46,629 nt of DNA from the NCBI GenBank assembly GCA_016933215.1, contig JAFGBH010000021.1:1-46629 (forward strand), in the 5' to 3' direction. The notes under the pieces were generated by a model. It was not told the origin of the DNA. It did no database searches and saw only the letters and a list, made by a program, of their open reading frames with translations. The position numbers and the translations under genes were made by a program. Of this stretch, positions 40,071 to 46,629 are shown piece after piece (within the stretch, counting starts at the first letter, position 1; every line of letters starts with the position of its first letter). This DNA is from Deltaproteobacteria bacterium. GTDB taxonomy: Bacteria; Desulfobacterota; Syntrophia; Syntrophales; UBA2210.

Positions 40071-41327
40071 ATGGCCGGTCAGGAAGCGCTTCACTATCTT
40101 TCGAGTTTGAAGAAGAGGGGTATCCGCCTCGGCCTCGGTCCTCTTACGGAACTCCTCGAGCATTCCGATAATCCCCAGAGAACATACAAATCAATCCTCA
40201 TCGCAGGAACGAACGGAAAGGGATCCGTTGCGGCAATCCTTTCGTCAATCCTTCAGAAGGAGGGCCTGAAGGTCGGCCTTTTTACCTCCCCCCACCTCGT
40301 GGATTTTGAAGAGCGCATACGGGTACAGGGCGTCGTGATTTCCAGGGAGGACCTCTGCCATCTTATCGATGAACTCCGAAGTGGGGGGGATCGGGATGTC
40401 ACCTATTTTGAGTTTGCCACCGCCCTTGCATTTCACTATTTTGCACGCTGCTCAGTCGACATCGCCGTTTTGGAAGTCGGTATGGGGGGGAGACTCGACG
40501 CCACAAATCTCGTCACTCCTGAGGTTTCAATAATCACCAATATCTCCATGGAACACAGCCAGTACCTCGGAAGGGATCTTCGGTCCATTGCGGGGGAAAA
40601 GGGGGGAATCATTAAGGAAAAGGGAACCTGTGTCACCGGGGTAAGGAAGGGACCTGCCCTGGAGGCCATCGAAGCGATAAGCAAAGAGAAGGGAGCAACT
40701 CTCTACAGGATCGGGAGGGATTTCAGGGTCAGGCGGAGCGGACCGGGCAGATTTTCCTACTATGGAATTACAACCATCTGCCGGAACGTGTCTCTTTCCC
40801 TCATCGGCAGGCATCAGCTGGAAAATACCGCTCTTTCCCTGGCAGCGGCGGAGCTTCTCGCCTCCAGAGGTTTGAAGATACAAAATAAATCCCTTATCGA
40901 CGGTGTGCGAGATGCAACGTGGGAGGGGAGGTTGGAAATTGTCAATAGATCGCCGCAGGTGATCCTTGACGGGGCCCATAACCCGGCCGGCATTGCCGCC
41001 CTTGCCAAGGTGCTCTCCCATGAACTTTCCTTCAAGAAGCTTACCGTTGTTTTCGGTGCCCTGAATGATAAAGATTACAGGGCCATGTTGCGACGGCTCG
41101 CTCCCCTTGCCGATCGGGTCATTCTCACGGGGATTCGGGAGGAACGGGCCCTGAAACCGGAGAATATGGAGGGTGTTGCCCGGCTCTATAACAATGATGT
41201 TGAAGTGGCCCGCGATTCCCGGGAGGCGGTTTCAAGGGCCCTCGACAGTTCGGCAAAGGATGATCTCATCTGTATTACCGGTTCGCTCTATCTCATAGGT
41301 GAAATTAAGGAGCAGGCTCTCTTTTAG
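40071..41327 (+). CDS. folC: Folylpolyglutamate synthase / dihydrofolate synthase
   Basis: The 418-residue Mur-ligase-family enzyme adds glutamate to (dihydro)folate or joins dihydropteroate with glutamate. The ATP loop GTNGKGS lies at 46-52, then the TSPHLVDFEERI and EVGMGGRLDATN motifs, and the C-terminal ligase domain contains ILDGAHNPAG. The start at 40071 has only a weak GGGTAAAG site. No folate genes adjoin it; accD, often a neighbour of folC, is absent. It is followed by a small A/T-rich hairpin and then repeats. Confidence 0.96.
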   Translation: MAGQEALHYLSSLKKRGIRLGLGPLTELLEHSDNPQRTYKSILIAGTNGKGSVAAILSSILQKEGLKVGLFTSPHLVDFEERIRVQGVVISREDLCHLIDELRSGGDRDVTYFEFATALAFHYFARCSVDIAVLEVGMGGRLDATNLVTPEVSIITNISMEHSQYLGRDLRSIAGEKGGIIKEKGTCVTGVRKGPALEAIEAISKEKGATLYRIGRDFRVRRSGPGRFSYYGITTICRNVSLSLIGRHQLENTALSLAAAELLASRGLKIQNKSLIDGVRDATWEGRLEIVNRSPQVILDGAHNPAGIAALAKVLSHELSFKKLTVVFGALNDKDYRAMLRRLAPLADRVILTGIREERALKPENMEGVARLYNNDVEVARDSREAVSRALDSSAKDDLICITGSLYLIGEIKEQALF

Positions 41328-41384
41328 ATTTTTTAAAAAGGCTTTTTGTGCTAATGAATACGGGATATTGAATTGAACAGCGAG

Positions 41385-41416
41385 CGATAACCCTGCTACT
41401 TGTGGCGGGGTTATCG
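41385..41416. repeat. Palindromic repeat unit 1 (folC-lptD spacer)
   Basis: CGATAACCCTGC (41385-41396) pairs with GCGGGGTTATCG (41405-41416; one wobble) around an 8-nt loop. No T-run follows, so it is not a typical terminator. It is flanked by the direct repeat CGAGCG. It resembles REP-type or small non-autonomous mobile repeats. Confidence 0.6.
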
Positions 41417-41443
41417 AGCGAATACAAAATAATTTATTCCTTA

Positions 41444-41460
41444 ATCCCGACAATCGGGAT
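41444..41460. repeat. Palindromic repeat unit 2
   Basis: ATCCCGA (41444-41450) and TCGGGAT (41454-41460) form a perfect 7-bp hairpin with a CAA loop, 27 nt after the first unit. Confidence 0.5.
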
Positions 41461-41533
41461 AAGTGAGTTAACGAATTTATTTTCTGCCAGAAAACACAGA
41501 AAACAAATTCTAACGTACTAAACAATCGGAGAT

Positions 41534-41555
41534 TCCCCGCAACGTGTTGCGGGGA
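41534..41555. repeat. Palindromic repeat unit 3 adjoining lptD
   Basis: A perfect inverted repeat with 10-bp arms: TCCCCGCAAC (41534-41543) and GTTGCGGGGA (41546-41555), 2 nt apart. It ends 9 nt before the likely lptD start, and its GGGGAG could serve as the ribosome site. From memory this GC-rich palindrome followed by GCTTCA resembles a repeat scattered in Desulfobacterota genomes; a genome search would settle that. Confidence 0.6.
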
Positions 41556-41564
41556 GCTTCAAGA

Positions 41565-43757
41565 ATGAAGGGAGTATTTGTGGAAAGAAGAGTGCTGCTT
41601 TCCCTTATCGTATCGATTTTTATCATCTTTTCTTTCGTCATGGTTGACACCCTCATCGCGTCGGAAATTGATGTTGCGAGAGGTCCAATAAATATCGAGG
41701 CGGACAGCCTCTCCTATGACAGCAGCAGCGAGACATACCGTGCAGAGGGAAACGTTATCATAATCTTTGCGGGCGGCACCCTGAAAGCGGACAGGGTAAG
41801 CCTCAATAAGGCAACGAGCCGTGTTGTGGCCGAAGGCGGTGTGGTTGTAAAAAGCGGGAAGGATGTTCTTCAGGGAGAGCGTGTCAGTTTTGATATTGCC
41901 ACAAAACGGGGTGTTATAAATGGGGGAACCCTTTTCCTTCAGGAGAACAATCTTTATCTCTCGGGATCCGAAATAGAAAAGACGGGAGATGCCTCCTATT
42001 CTCTTGTCGATGCGCGGGTGACGACCTGTGAAGGAGAGGTCCCCGACTGGAGGTTTGCAGGCAAAAAGGTAGAGGTAACGATCGATGGATACGGGAGTGT
42101 AAAGGATGGGACATTTCAGGTAAGAAATGTCCCGTTGCTCTATTTTCCCTATCTGAGATTTCCCGCCAAGACGACGAGGCAGTCGGGATTTCTCTTCCCC
42201 TATATCGCGCACTCAAGCGACAAACTCGGCTGGGATATGGAACTTCCCTTCTTCTGGGCCATATCGGAGCGTGTCGATGCGACCTTGTATCAGCGTTACA
42301 TGGACAAGCGAGGGTTTCAGGAGGGGGCGGAATTCAGATATTGTATCGGTGATCACTCCTTCGGCAGCCTCTACGGTTCCTATCTCAACGATACCAAGAG
42401 GATATCTGAGGAAAATTCCGGCTATCCGAACAGGGACTGGCAAGATGGACAGGAACGGTGGTCCTATTACCTGAATCACGAAACAGAATTTACCCCCGGT
42501 TTTTATCTGAGAGCCGATATCAGCAAGGTTTCTGATAGCTGGTTTTTCAGGGATTTTGACTCCTATAACTACTATCTGGTCCATTATGGGCCAGATGGGG
42601 ACCGGTTTAAAAGGGTTTCCTTCCTGGGTGACAAATCTCTTACATCGCTCGATTCGAAGGCACGCCTCGTCAAGGAGTGGGATCTTGTCAACCTGACAGC
42701 CCTGGTCAGATACACCGACGATTTCCTGAGCTATTCCAATGATGAGACGGTGCAGAAGTATCCAGAGATTACCCTTGCGGGGATAAAACAGCCCCTTTTC
42801 GAAACGCCTTTCTATGTGAATCTGGAATCCGTTTATGACTATTACTACCGGGAAAAAGGGGAGCGGGGGCACCTGCTCGATCTTTATCCCGTGATTTCCC
42901 TTCCCCTTTATCTTGGGGAGTATCTCACCTTTGAACCGGAGGTGGGCTTCCGGGAGACGATATGGGACGCGGATAACAATGATTCCGGCGAGGGGAGCCA
43001 GAGCAGCAGGGCCCTCGTAAGCGCGGGAGCGGTGATTTCAACCGAGGTGTCAAGAATCTTTTCCACGCGGCTGGGAACCATCGAGAAGGTTCGTCATGGC
43101 GTGAAACCCGAGCTTGCCTATACCTATATCCCCTCTATCGATCAGGAGGACATTCCCGATTTTGCCGATGAGATACCGGAGGCGAATCTTGTCAACTTCT
43201 CCGTGACAAATACGCTGACTGCACGACTGAAAGATGCCGAGGGAAAGGTCAGTTACCGCGAGCTTTTCCGTCTGAAGCTGGGGCAGGATTTCAATATCAG
43301 TGAAGCGAGGAGAGACATTGAAAAACCCGGTGACAGGAGGAGGCCCTTTGGCGATATCACGATAGAGATGGATCTCAATCCCTTCCGCTTTCTTGCCCTC
43401 GATTCCGATGCCGTTATTGACGTCAATGCGGGGGAATGGAAAGAATTAAACGGTCGCCTCGATATCAGCGACGAACGAGGCGATTCACTGACCTCCGAAT
43501 ATCGGTATACAAAAGATGACGTCGAGGAGTTGAATCTTTCCGCCAGGGCGAAAGTTGCAGAGACGCTCGATCTTCTTTATGGCCTGCGAAGAAACGAGCT
43601 TTATGAGAAAGATCTCGAGACGAAGTTCGGTATTGATTATCACCGACAGTGCTGGGGTATAGAACTGAGCTACAGGGATTCCGACGATGATAGGAGTGTT
43701 ATGGCTATCTTTTCACTCTACGGTCTCGGAAGAGCGGGAAGCTCTCAAAATTGGTAA
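41565..43757 (+). CDS. lptD: LPS-assembly outer-membrane protein LptD
   Basis: The 730-residue protein begins with a signal segment (hydrophobic about 11-30, cleavage near IAS-EI). A LptA-like domain follows (PINIEADSLSYDSSSETYRAEGNV ... GERVSFD), then the conserved TTCEGEVPDW and the YFPYLRFP motif, and a long beta-barrel region. It inserts lipopolysaccharide into the outer leaflet of the outer membrane. Only three Cys are present, so the two long-range disulfides of E. coli LptD cannot form as such. The ATG at 41565 uses GGGGAG of a palindrome; GTG 41580, with AGGGAG, is an alternative. No lptE or surA adjoins. Confidence 0.93.
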   Translation: MKGVFVERRVLLSLIVSIFIIFSFVMVDTLIASEIDVARGPINIEADSLSYDSSSETYRAEGNVIIIFAGGTLKADRVSLNKATSRVVAEGGVVVKSGKDVLQGERVSFDIATKRGVINGGTLFLQENNLYLSGSEIEKTGDASYSLVDARVTTCEGEVPDWRFAGKKVEVTIDGYGSVKDGTFQVRNVPLLYFPYLRFPAKTTRQSGFLFPYIAHSSDKLGWDMELPFFWAISERVDATLYQRYMDKRGFQEGAEFRYCIGDHSFGSLYGSYLNDTKRISEENSGYPNRDWQDGQERWSYYLNHETEFTPGFYLRADISKVSDSWFFRDFDSYNYYLVHYGPDGDRFKRVSFLGDKSLTSLDSKARLVKEWDLVNLTALVRYTDDFLSYSNDETVQKYPEITLAGIKQPLFETPFYVNLESVYDYYYREKGERGHLLDLYPVISLPLYLGEYLTFEPEVGFRETIWDADNNDSGEGSQSSRALVSAGAVISTEVSRIFSTRLGTIEKVRHGVKPELAYTYIPSIDQEDIPDFADEIPEANLVNFSVTNTLTARLKDAEGKVSYRELFRLKLGQDFNISEARRDIEKPGDRRRPFGDITIEMDLNPFRFLALDSDAVIDVNAGEWKELNGRLDISDERGDSLTSEYRYTKDDVEELNLSARAKVAETLDLLYGLRRNELYEKDLETKFGIDYHRQCWGIELSYRDSDDDRSVMAIFSLYGLGRAGSSQNW

Positions 43758-43778
43758 GCCTATTTATATAGTTTTTCC

Positions 43779-43807
43779 TTGACAAATCCATTTTAATTTC
43801 ATAGTTT
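43779..43807 (+). promoter_or_regulatory. Promoter of rplM-rpsI
   Basis: A perfect TTGACA (43779-43784), then TAGTTT at 17 nt (43802-43807) or ATAGTT at 16 nt. The first 11 bases, TTGACAAATCC, equal those of the tRNA-rpmG promoter at 8277. Confidence 0.65.
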
Positions 43808-43840
43808 ACCCCTTCAGTTCTTACGAGTAAACGGTGATTT

Positions 43841-44269
43841 ATGAAGACTTATAGTGCGAAAAAAGAAGAAGTATCAAGGGACTGGTATGTTATCGATGCC
43901 AGCGATAAGGTGTTGGGAAGACTGGCAGCGGAGATAGCAGTTCGCCTGAGGGGCAAACATAAGCCGATTTATACACCTCATGTCGATACCGGCGATTTTG
44001 TCGTTGTGGTAAATGCCGAGAAGATTACCCTTACGGGTAATAAACTCAAACAGAAGATGTATTATCGACACAGCGGTTACCCGGGAGGATTAAAGAGTGC
44101 TTCGGCTGAGAAGATGCGTGAAAAGAAACCGGAAAATCTTCTTCGTATCGCGGTCAAAGGTATGCTCCCGAAGAACAGACTGGGCAGGAAGATGTTGACG
44201 AAACTGAAAATATACTGTGGTGATGAGCACCCCCATAATGCTCAGAAGACACAGGTACTGGAAATGTAA
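43841..44269 (+). CDS. rplM: 50S ribosomal protein L13
   Basis: The 142-residue protein matches L13 ([69 protein letters not shown]). It is an early 50S assembly protein, paired with rpsI 22 nt downstream as in nearly all bacteria. Its ribosome site is weak. Confidence 0.98.
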   Translation: MKTYSAKKEEVSRDWYVIDASDKVLGRLAAEIAVRLRGKHKPIYTPHVDTGDFVVVVNAEKITLTGNKLKQKMYYRHSGYPGGLKSASAEKMREKKPENLLRIAVKGMLPKNRLGRKMLTKLKIYCGDEHPHNAQKTQVLEM

Positions 44270-44291
44270 TTAGGGTAGGAGATCAGGTACT

Positions 44292-44684
44292 ATGGCCGAT
44301 AAGAGATTCTATGCCACGGGCAAGAGAAAAAACGCAGTGGCACGGGTATGGATGAAAGAAGGAAGCGGTAATTTCGTAATAAACAAGAGAGCTTTTGACG
44401 AGTATTTCCCGCGGGATATTCTAAAAAGACTGGTCTGGCGGCCCCTTGATATTACCGAGAAAAGAGATAAGTACGATTTCTATGTCAACGTGGCAGGCGG
44501 CGGTATTTCCGCGCAGGCCGACGCGATTAAACACGGCATATCGAAGGCGCTTGTGGAGTATGATGCCGACCTGAAAGCCGCTCTCAGAAAAGCAGGGTTT
44601 CTTACCAGGGATGCAAGGGTAAAGGAGCGGAAGAAATACGGACAGCCCGGAGCGAGAAAAAGGTTCCAGTATTCGAAGAGATAA
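44292..44684 (+). CDS. rpsI: 30S ribosomal protein S9
   Basis: The 130-residue protein matches S9 (FYATGKRKNAVARVWMKEGSGNFVINKR, GGGISAQADAIKHGISKAL, RKKYGQPGARKRFQYSKR). Its C-terminal Lys-Arg tail reaches P-site tRNA. It forms the rplM-rpsI unit and ends just before a strong terminator. Confidence 0.98.
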   Translation: MADKRFYATGKRKNAVARVWMKEGSGNFVINKRAFDEYFPRDILKRLVWRPLDITEKRDKYDFYVNVAGGGISAQADAIKHGISKALVEYDADLKAALRKAGFLTRDARVKERKKYGQPGARKRFQYSKR

Positions 44685-44699
44685 TAGCATTAAACCTAT

Positions 44700-44725
44700 G
44701 GGGGCCTTGGCCCCCTTTTTTTTTT
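44700..44725 (+). terminator. Intrinsic terminator of rplM-rpsI
   Basis: GGGGGCC (44700-44706) pairs perfectly with GGCCCCC (44709-44715), followed by a run of ten T. Confidence 0.93.
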
Positions 44726-44737
44726 CGGAGGGAACAG

Positions 44738-45775
44738 ATGATACAAGCAGGGATATATGGTGCAAGCGGTTATACGGGTCAGGAGCTTTTGAGGCTTCTC
44801 ATCTTTCACCCGGAGGTGGAGGTAGCGGCCCTGACGTCGAGAAAGTACAAGGGAACCCCTGTGTCCGACGTATACCCCATATTCAGGGGTTTGACCGATC
44901 TCGAATATATCGATGCATCTCCCGAGACGGTTGCCGGGCTCTGTGACGTTGTTTTCCTTGCACTTCCCCATGGTGAGGCAATGGCGGTGGTCCCCGCTTT
45001 TCTGGAAGCGGGGAAAAAGGTTGTGGATCTCAGTGCCGATTTTCGGCTGCGTGATCGGGCAACCTACGAAAAATGGTATATACAACACAGCGCTCCTCAG
45101 CTTCTTGAAAGGGCTGTCTACGGACTACCCGAGCTTTACAGAGACGATATCAGGAAGGCCGATCTCGTCGCTAATCCCGGTTGCTATCCCACGGGTGTCA
45201 TCCTGGGCCTTGCACCGCTTCTGAAAGGCGACTATATTAACATCTCGTCGATCATCGTCGATTCCAAGTCGGGAACAAGCGGTGCGGGGAGAGAGCTGCA
45301 GATGGGATCGCTCTTCTGTGAAGTCAATGAGGGATTTAAGGCCTATAAGGTAGGCGGGCATCGTCATGCCCCCGAGATGGACCAGGAACTCTCCGTGCTT
45401 TCGAACGAAGAGGTGAAGGTTCTCTTTACCCCCCATCTTCTGCCTGTGACGAGAGGGATATTGAGTACCATCTACGCGGATATGAAGGGAACCTATGATG
45501 CTGCACAAATATCCGGTATCTATGAAGATTTTTACGATGACGAGAAATTTGTGAGAGTTTACACGGTGGGGAGCCTCCCGAATATCTCATCGGTCAGAGG
45601 GTCCAACTACTGTGATATAGGAATCACCGTTGATAAGAGAACGGGAAGAATTGTGATAGTCTCCGCCATCGATAATCTGATGAAGGGAGCCGCCGGTCAG
45701 GCCGTGCAGAATATGAACCTCATGTATGGATTCCCGGAGGATGCCGGTCTCAATCTGGTATCGCTATATCCATAA
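44738..45775 (+). CDS. argC: N-acetyl-gamma-glutamyl-phosphate reductase
   Basis: The 345-residue enzyme makes N-acetylglutamate semialdehyde in arginine biosynthesis. The NADP-binding GASGYTGQELLRLL (8-21) and catalytic Cys149 in NPGCYPTG are visible, as is the HRHAPEMDQEL segment. GGAGGG lies 5 nt before the ATG and begins 3 nt after the T-run of the rpsI terminator, so argC either depends on read-through or has a promoter inside rpsI. No other arg gene adjoins; cysS follows after 70 nt. Confidence 0.97.
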   Translation: MIQAGIYGASGYTGQELLRLLIFHPEVEVAALTSRKYKGTPVSDVYPIFRGLTDLEYIDASPETVAGLCDVVFLALPHGEAMAVVPAFLEAGKKVVDLSADFRLRDRATYEKWYIQHSAPQLLERAVYGLPELYRDDIRKADLVANPGCYPTGVILGLAPLLKGDYINISSIIVDSKSGTSGAGRELQMGSLFCEVNEGFKAYKVGGHRHAPEMDQELSVLSNEEVKVLFTPHLLPVTRGILSTIYADMKGTYDAAQISGIYEDFYDDEKFVRVYTVGSLPNISSVRGSNYCDIGITVDKRTGRIVIVSAIDNLMKGAAGQAVQNMNLMYGFPEDAGLNLVSLYP

Positions 45776-45845
45776 GAATATCATTGTCTTAGAGGTTTCG
45801 GCATGGCTTTATGCCCGATGAAATGAGGCGTTTTGAGAGGAAACA

Positions 45846-46629
45846 ATGAGTCTGCACTTTTACAACACCCTGACGAGGAAAAAAGAAGAATTTGTCCCGA
45901 ATGAAGAAGGAAAGATTGGGATCTATGTATGCGGAATTACTGCCTACGACGAGTGTCATATCGGTCATGCCCGTTCGGCCGTGGTTTTTGACGTTATTTA
46001 TAAGTACCTCAAGTACAAAGGGTATCAGGTCAACTACGTTAAGAATTTTACCGATGTGGATGACAAGATTATCGCGAAGGCCAATGCCGAAAATACCGAT
46101 ATAGCGGAGATATCGGAACGGTTTATGAAGGAGCATAATGAGGATATGGACAACCTCGGTGTGGCACGGCCTGCCATAGCCCCCAGGGCGACGGAAAATA
46201 TCCAGGGAATGATACGGCTCATCTCGACCCTTCTCGAAAAGGAACTTGCCTACGTCGTTGAAGGAGATGTCTTTTACGCCATTGACAGGTTCGAAGGGTA
46301 CGGCAAGCTTTCGGGGAGAAACCTGGATGACATGATGGCGGGAGCACGGATCGACGTGGATGAACGGAAGAAAAATCCCTTCGATTTTGTCCTCTGGAAA
46401 TCCAGCAAAGAGGGGGAGCCCTGGTGGGACAGCCCCTGGGGACGGGGAAGACCCGGATGGCATATAGAATGTTCCGCCATGAGCCAGCGATATCTGGGGG
46501 AGAACTTTGATATCCATGGCGGCGGGGAGGACCTGATTTTCCCCCATCATGAGAATGAGATTGCCCAGTCGGAAGGCGCGTCGGGCAAAACCTTTGCAAA
46601 CTACTGGATTCATAACGGATTCATCAAGA
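45846..46629 (+). CDS. cysS: Cysteinyl-tRNA synthetase (3' end outside window)
   Basis: The first 261 residues are present and the gene runs off the right edge; E. coli CysRS has about 460. It shows zinc ligand Cys29 ([15 protein letters not shown]), the HIGH motif (38-41), [10 protein letters not shown], and the WHIECSAMS plus [15 protein letters not shown] segment with the remaining zinc ligands. The KMSKS loop lies beyond the window. The motif reads CGITAYDE where CGPTVYDY is most common, a mild variation. The ribosome site is AGAGG, 5 nt upstream. Confidence 0.97.
   Translation, partial: MSLHFYNTLTRKKEEFVPNEEGKIGIYVCGITAYDECHIGHARSAVVFDVIYKYLKYKGYQVNYVKNFTDVDDKIIAKANAENTDIAEISERFMKEHNEDMDNLGVARPAIAPRATENIQGMIRLISTLLEKELAYVVEGDVFYAIDRFEGYGKLSGRNLDDMMAGARIDVDERKKNPFDFVLWKSSKEGEPWWDSPWGRGRPGWHIECSAMSQRYLGENFDIHGGGEDLIFPHHENEIAQSEGASGKTFANYWIHNGFIK

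Noticed and set aside
45802-45820. GGCAT/ATGCC hairpin after argC as a terminator
   Set aside because: The stem is only 5 bp and no T-run follows.
45789-46613. 274-codon minus-strand frame at the right edge
   Set aside because: It is antisense to cysS, which shows HIGH and zinc motifs.

Overview
The window reads as chromosomal DNA of a Gram-negative anaerobe, most likely a Desulfobacterota (former Deltaproteobacteria) lineage. This rests on an LptD homologue (an outer membrane with LPS), beta and beta' subunits of 1360 and 1382 residues, a stand-alone ferredoxin-thioredoxin-reductase-type protein, an AmmeMemoRadiSam protein and apparent use of selenocysteine. No 16S gene is present, so placement is inference. 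I see no phage, IS element, CRISPR array or plasmid function.

Left end (1-2705): a minus-strand operon runs glutaredoxin-like protein, ferredoxin:thioredoxin reductase catalytic subunit, and two half-size YeeE/YedE sulfur-compound channel proteins. The first YeeE/YedE gene has an in-frame TGA exactly where the family has its conserved Cys (GGC-x-SGHG). A perfect 6-bp hairpin with a GGTCTG loop begins 16 nt after the TGA, and the reading frame then continues to a TAG 4 nt before the next gene. I annotate it as a selenoprotein; it is the most notable feature of the window. A divergent bacterioferritin follows.

2826-6549: an M20 peptidase converges on a minus-strand unit gap-tpiA-secG-tRNA-Leu(GAG), with a bidirectional terminator between them. 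The gap product carries NADP-type specificity residues, and pgk is absent from the cluster. 6746-8248 encodes an exported fusion of AmmeMemoRadiSam proteins B and A.

8277-20680: a strong promoter precedes tRNA-Thr-Tyr-Gly-Thr, rpmG, tRNA-Trp, secE, nusG, rplK, rplA, an L10 leader, rplJ, rplL, rpoB and rpoC. The tuf copy that usually follows tRNA-Thr here is missing. 20745-39483 continues with the str, S10, spc and alpha operons (rpsL to rplQ) on the plus strand, interrupted only by a strong terminator-like hairpin between rpsJ and rplC. adk is absent between secY and map.

39512-46629: after the rplQ terminator comes a small EF-Tu-domain-2-like protein with its own promoter and terminator, then folC, a patch of palindromic repeats, lptD, a promoter with rplM-rpsI and a strong terminator, argC, and the 5' part of cysS, which runs off the right edge.

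Together the window is mostly the core transcription/translation block of the chromosome, with flanking genes for central carbon metabolism, redox and sulfur or selenium handling, folate, arginine and envelope biogenesis. At least a dozen core genes use TTG or GTG starts.
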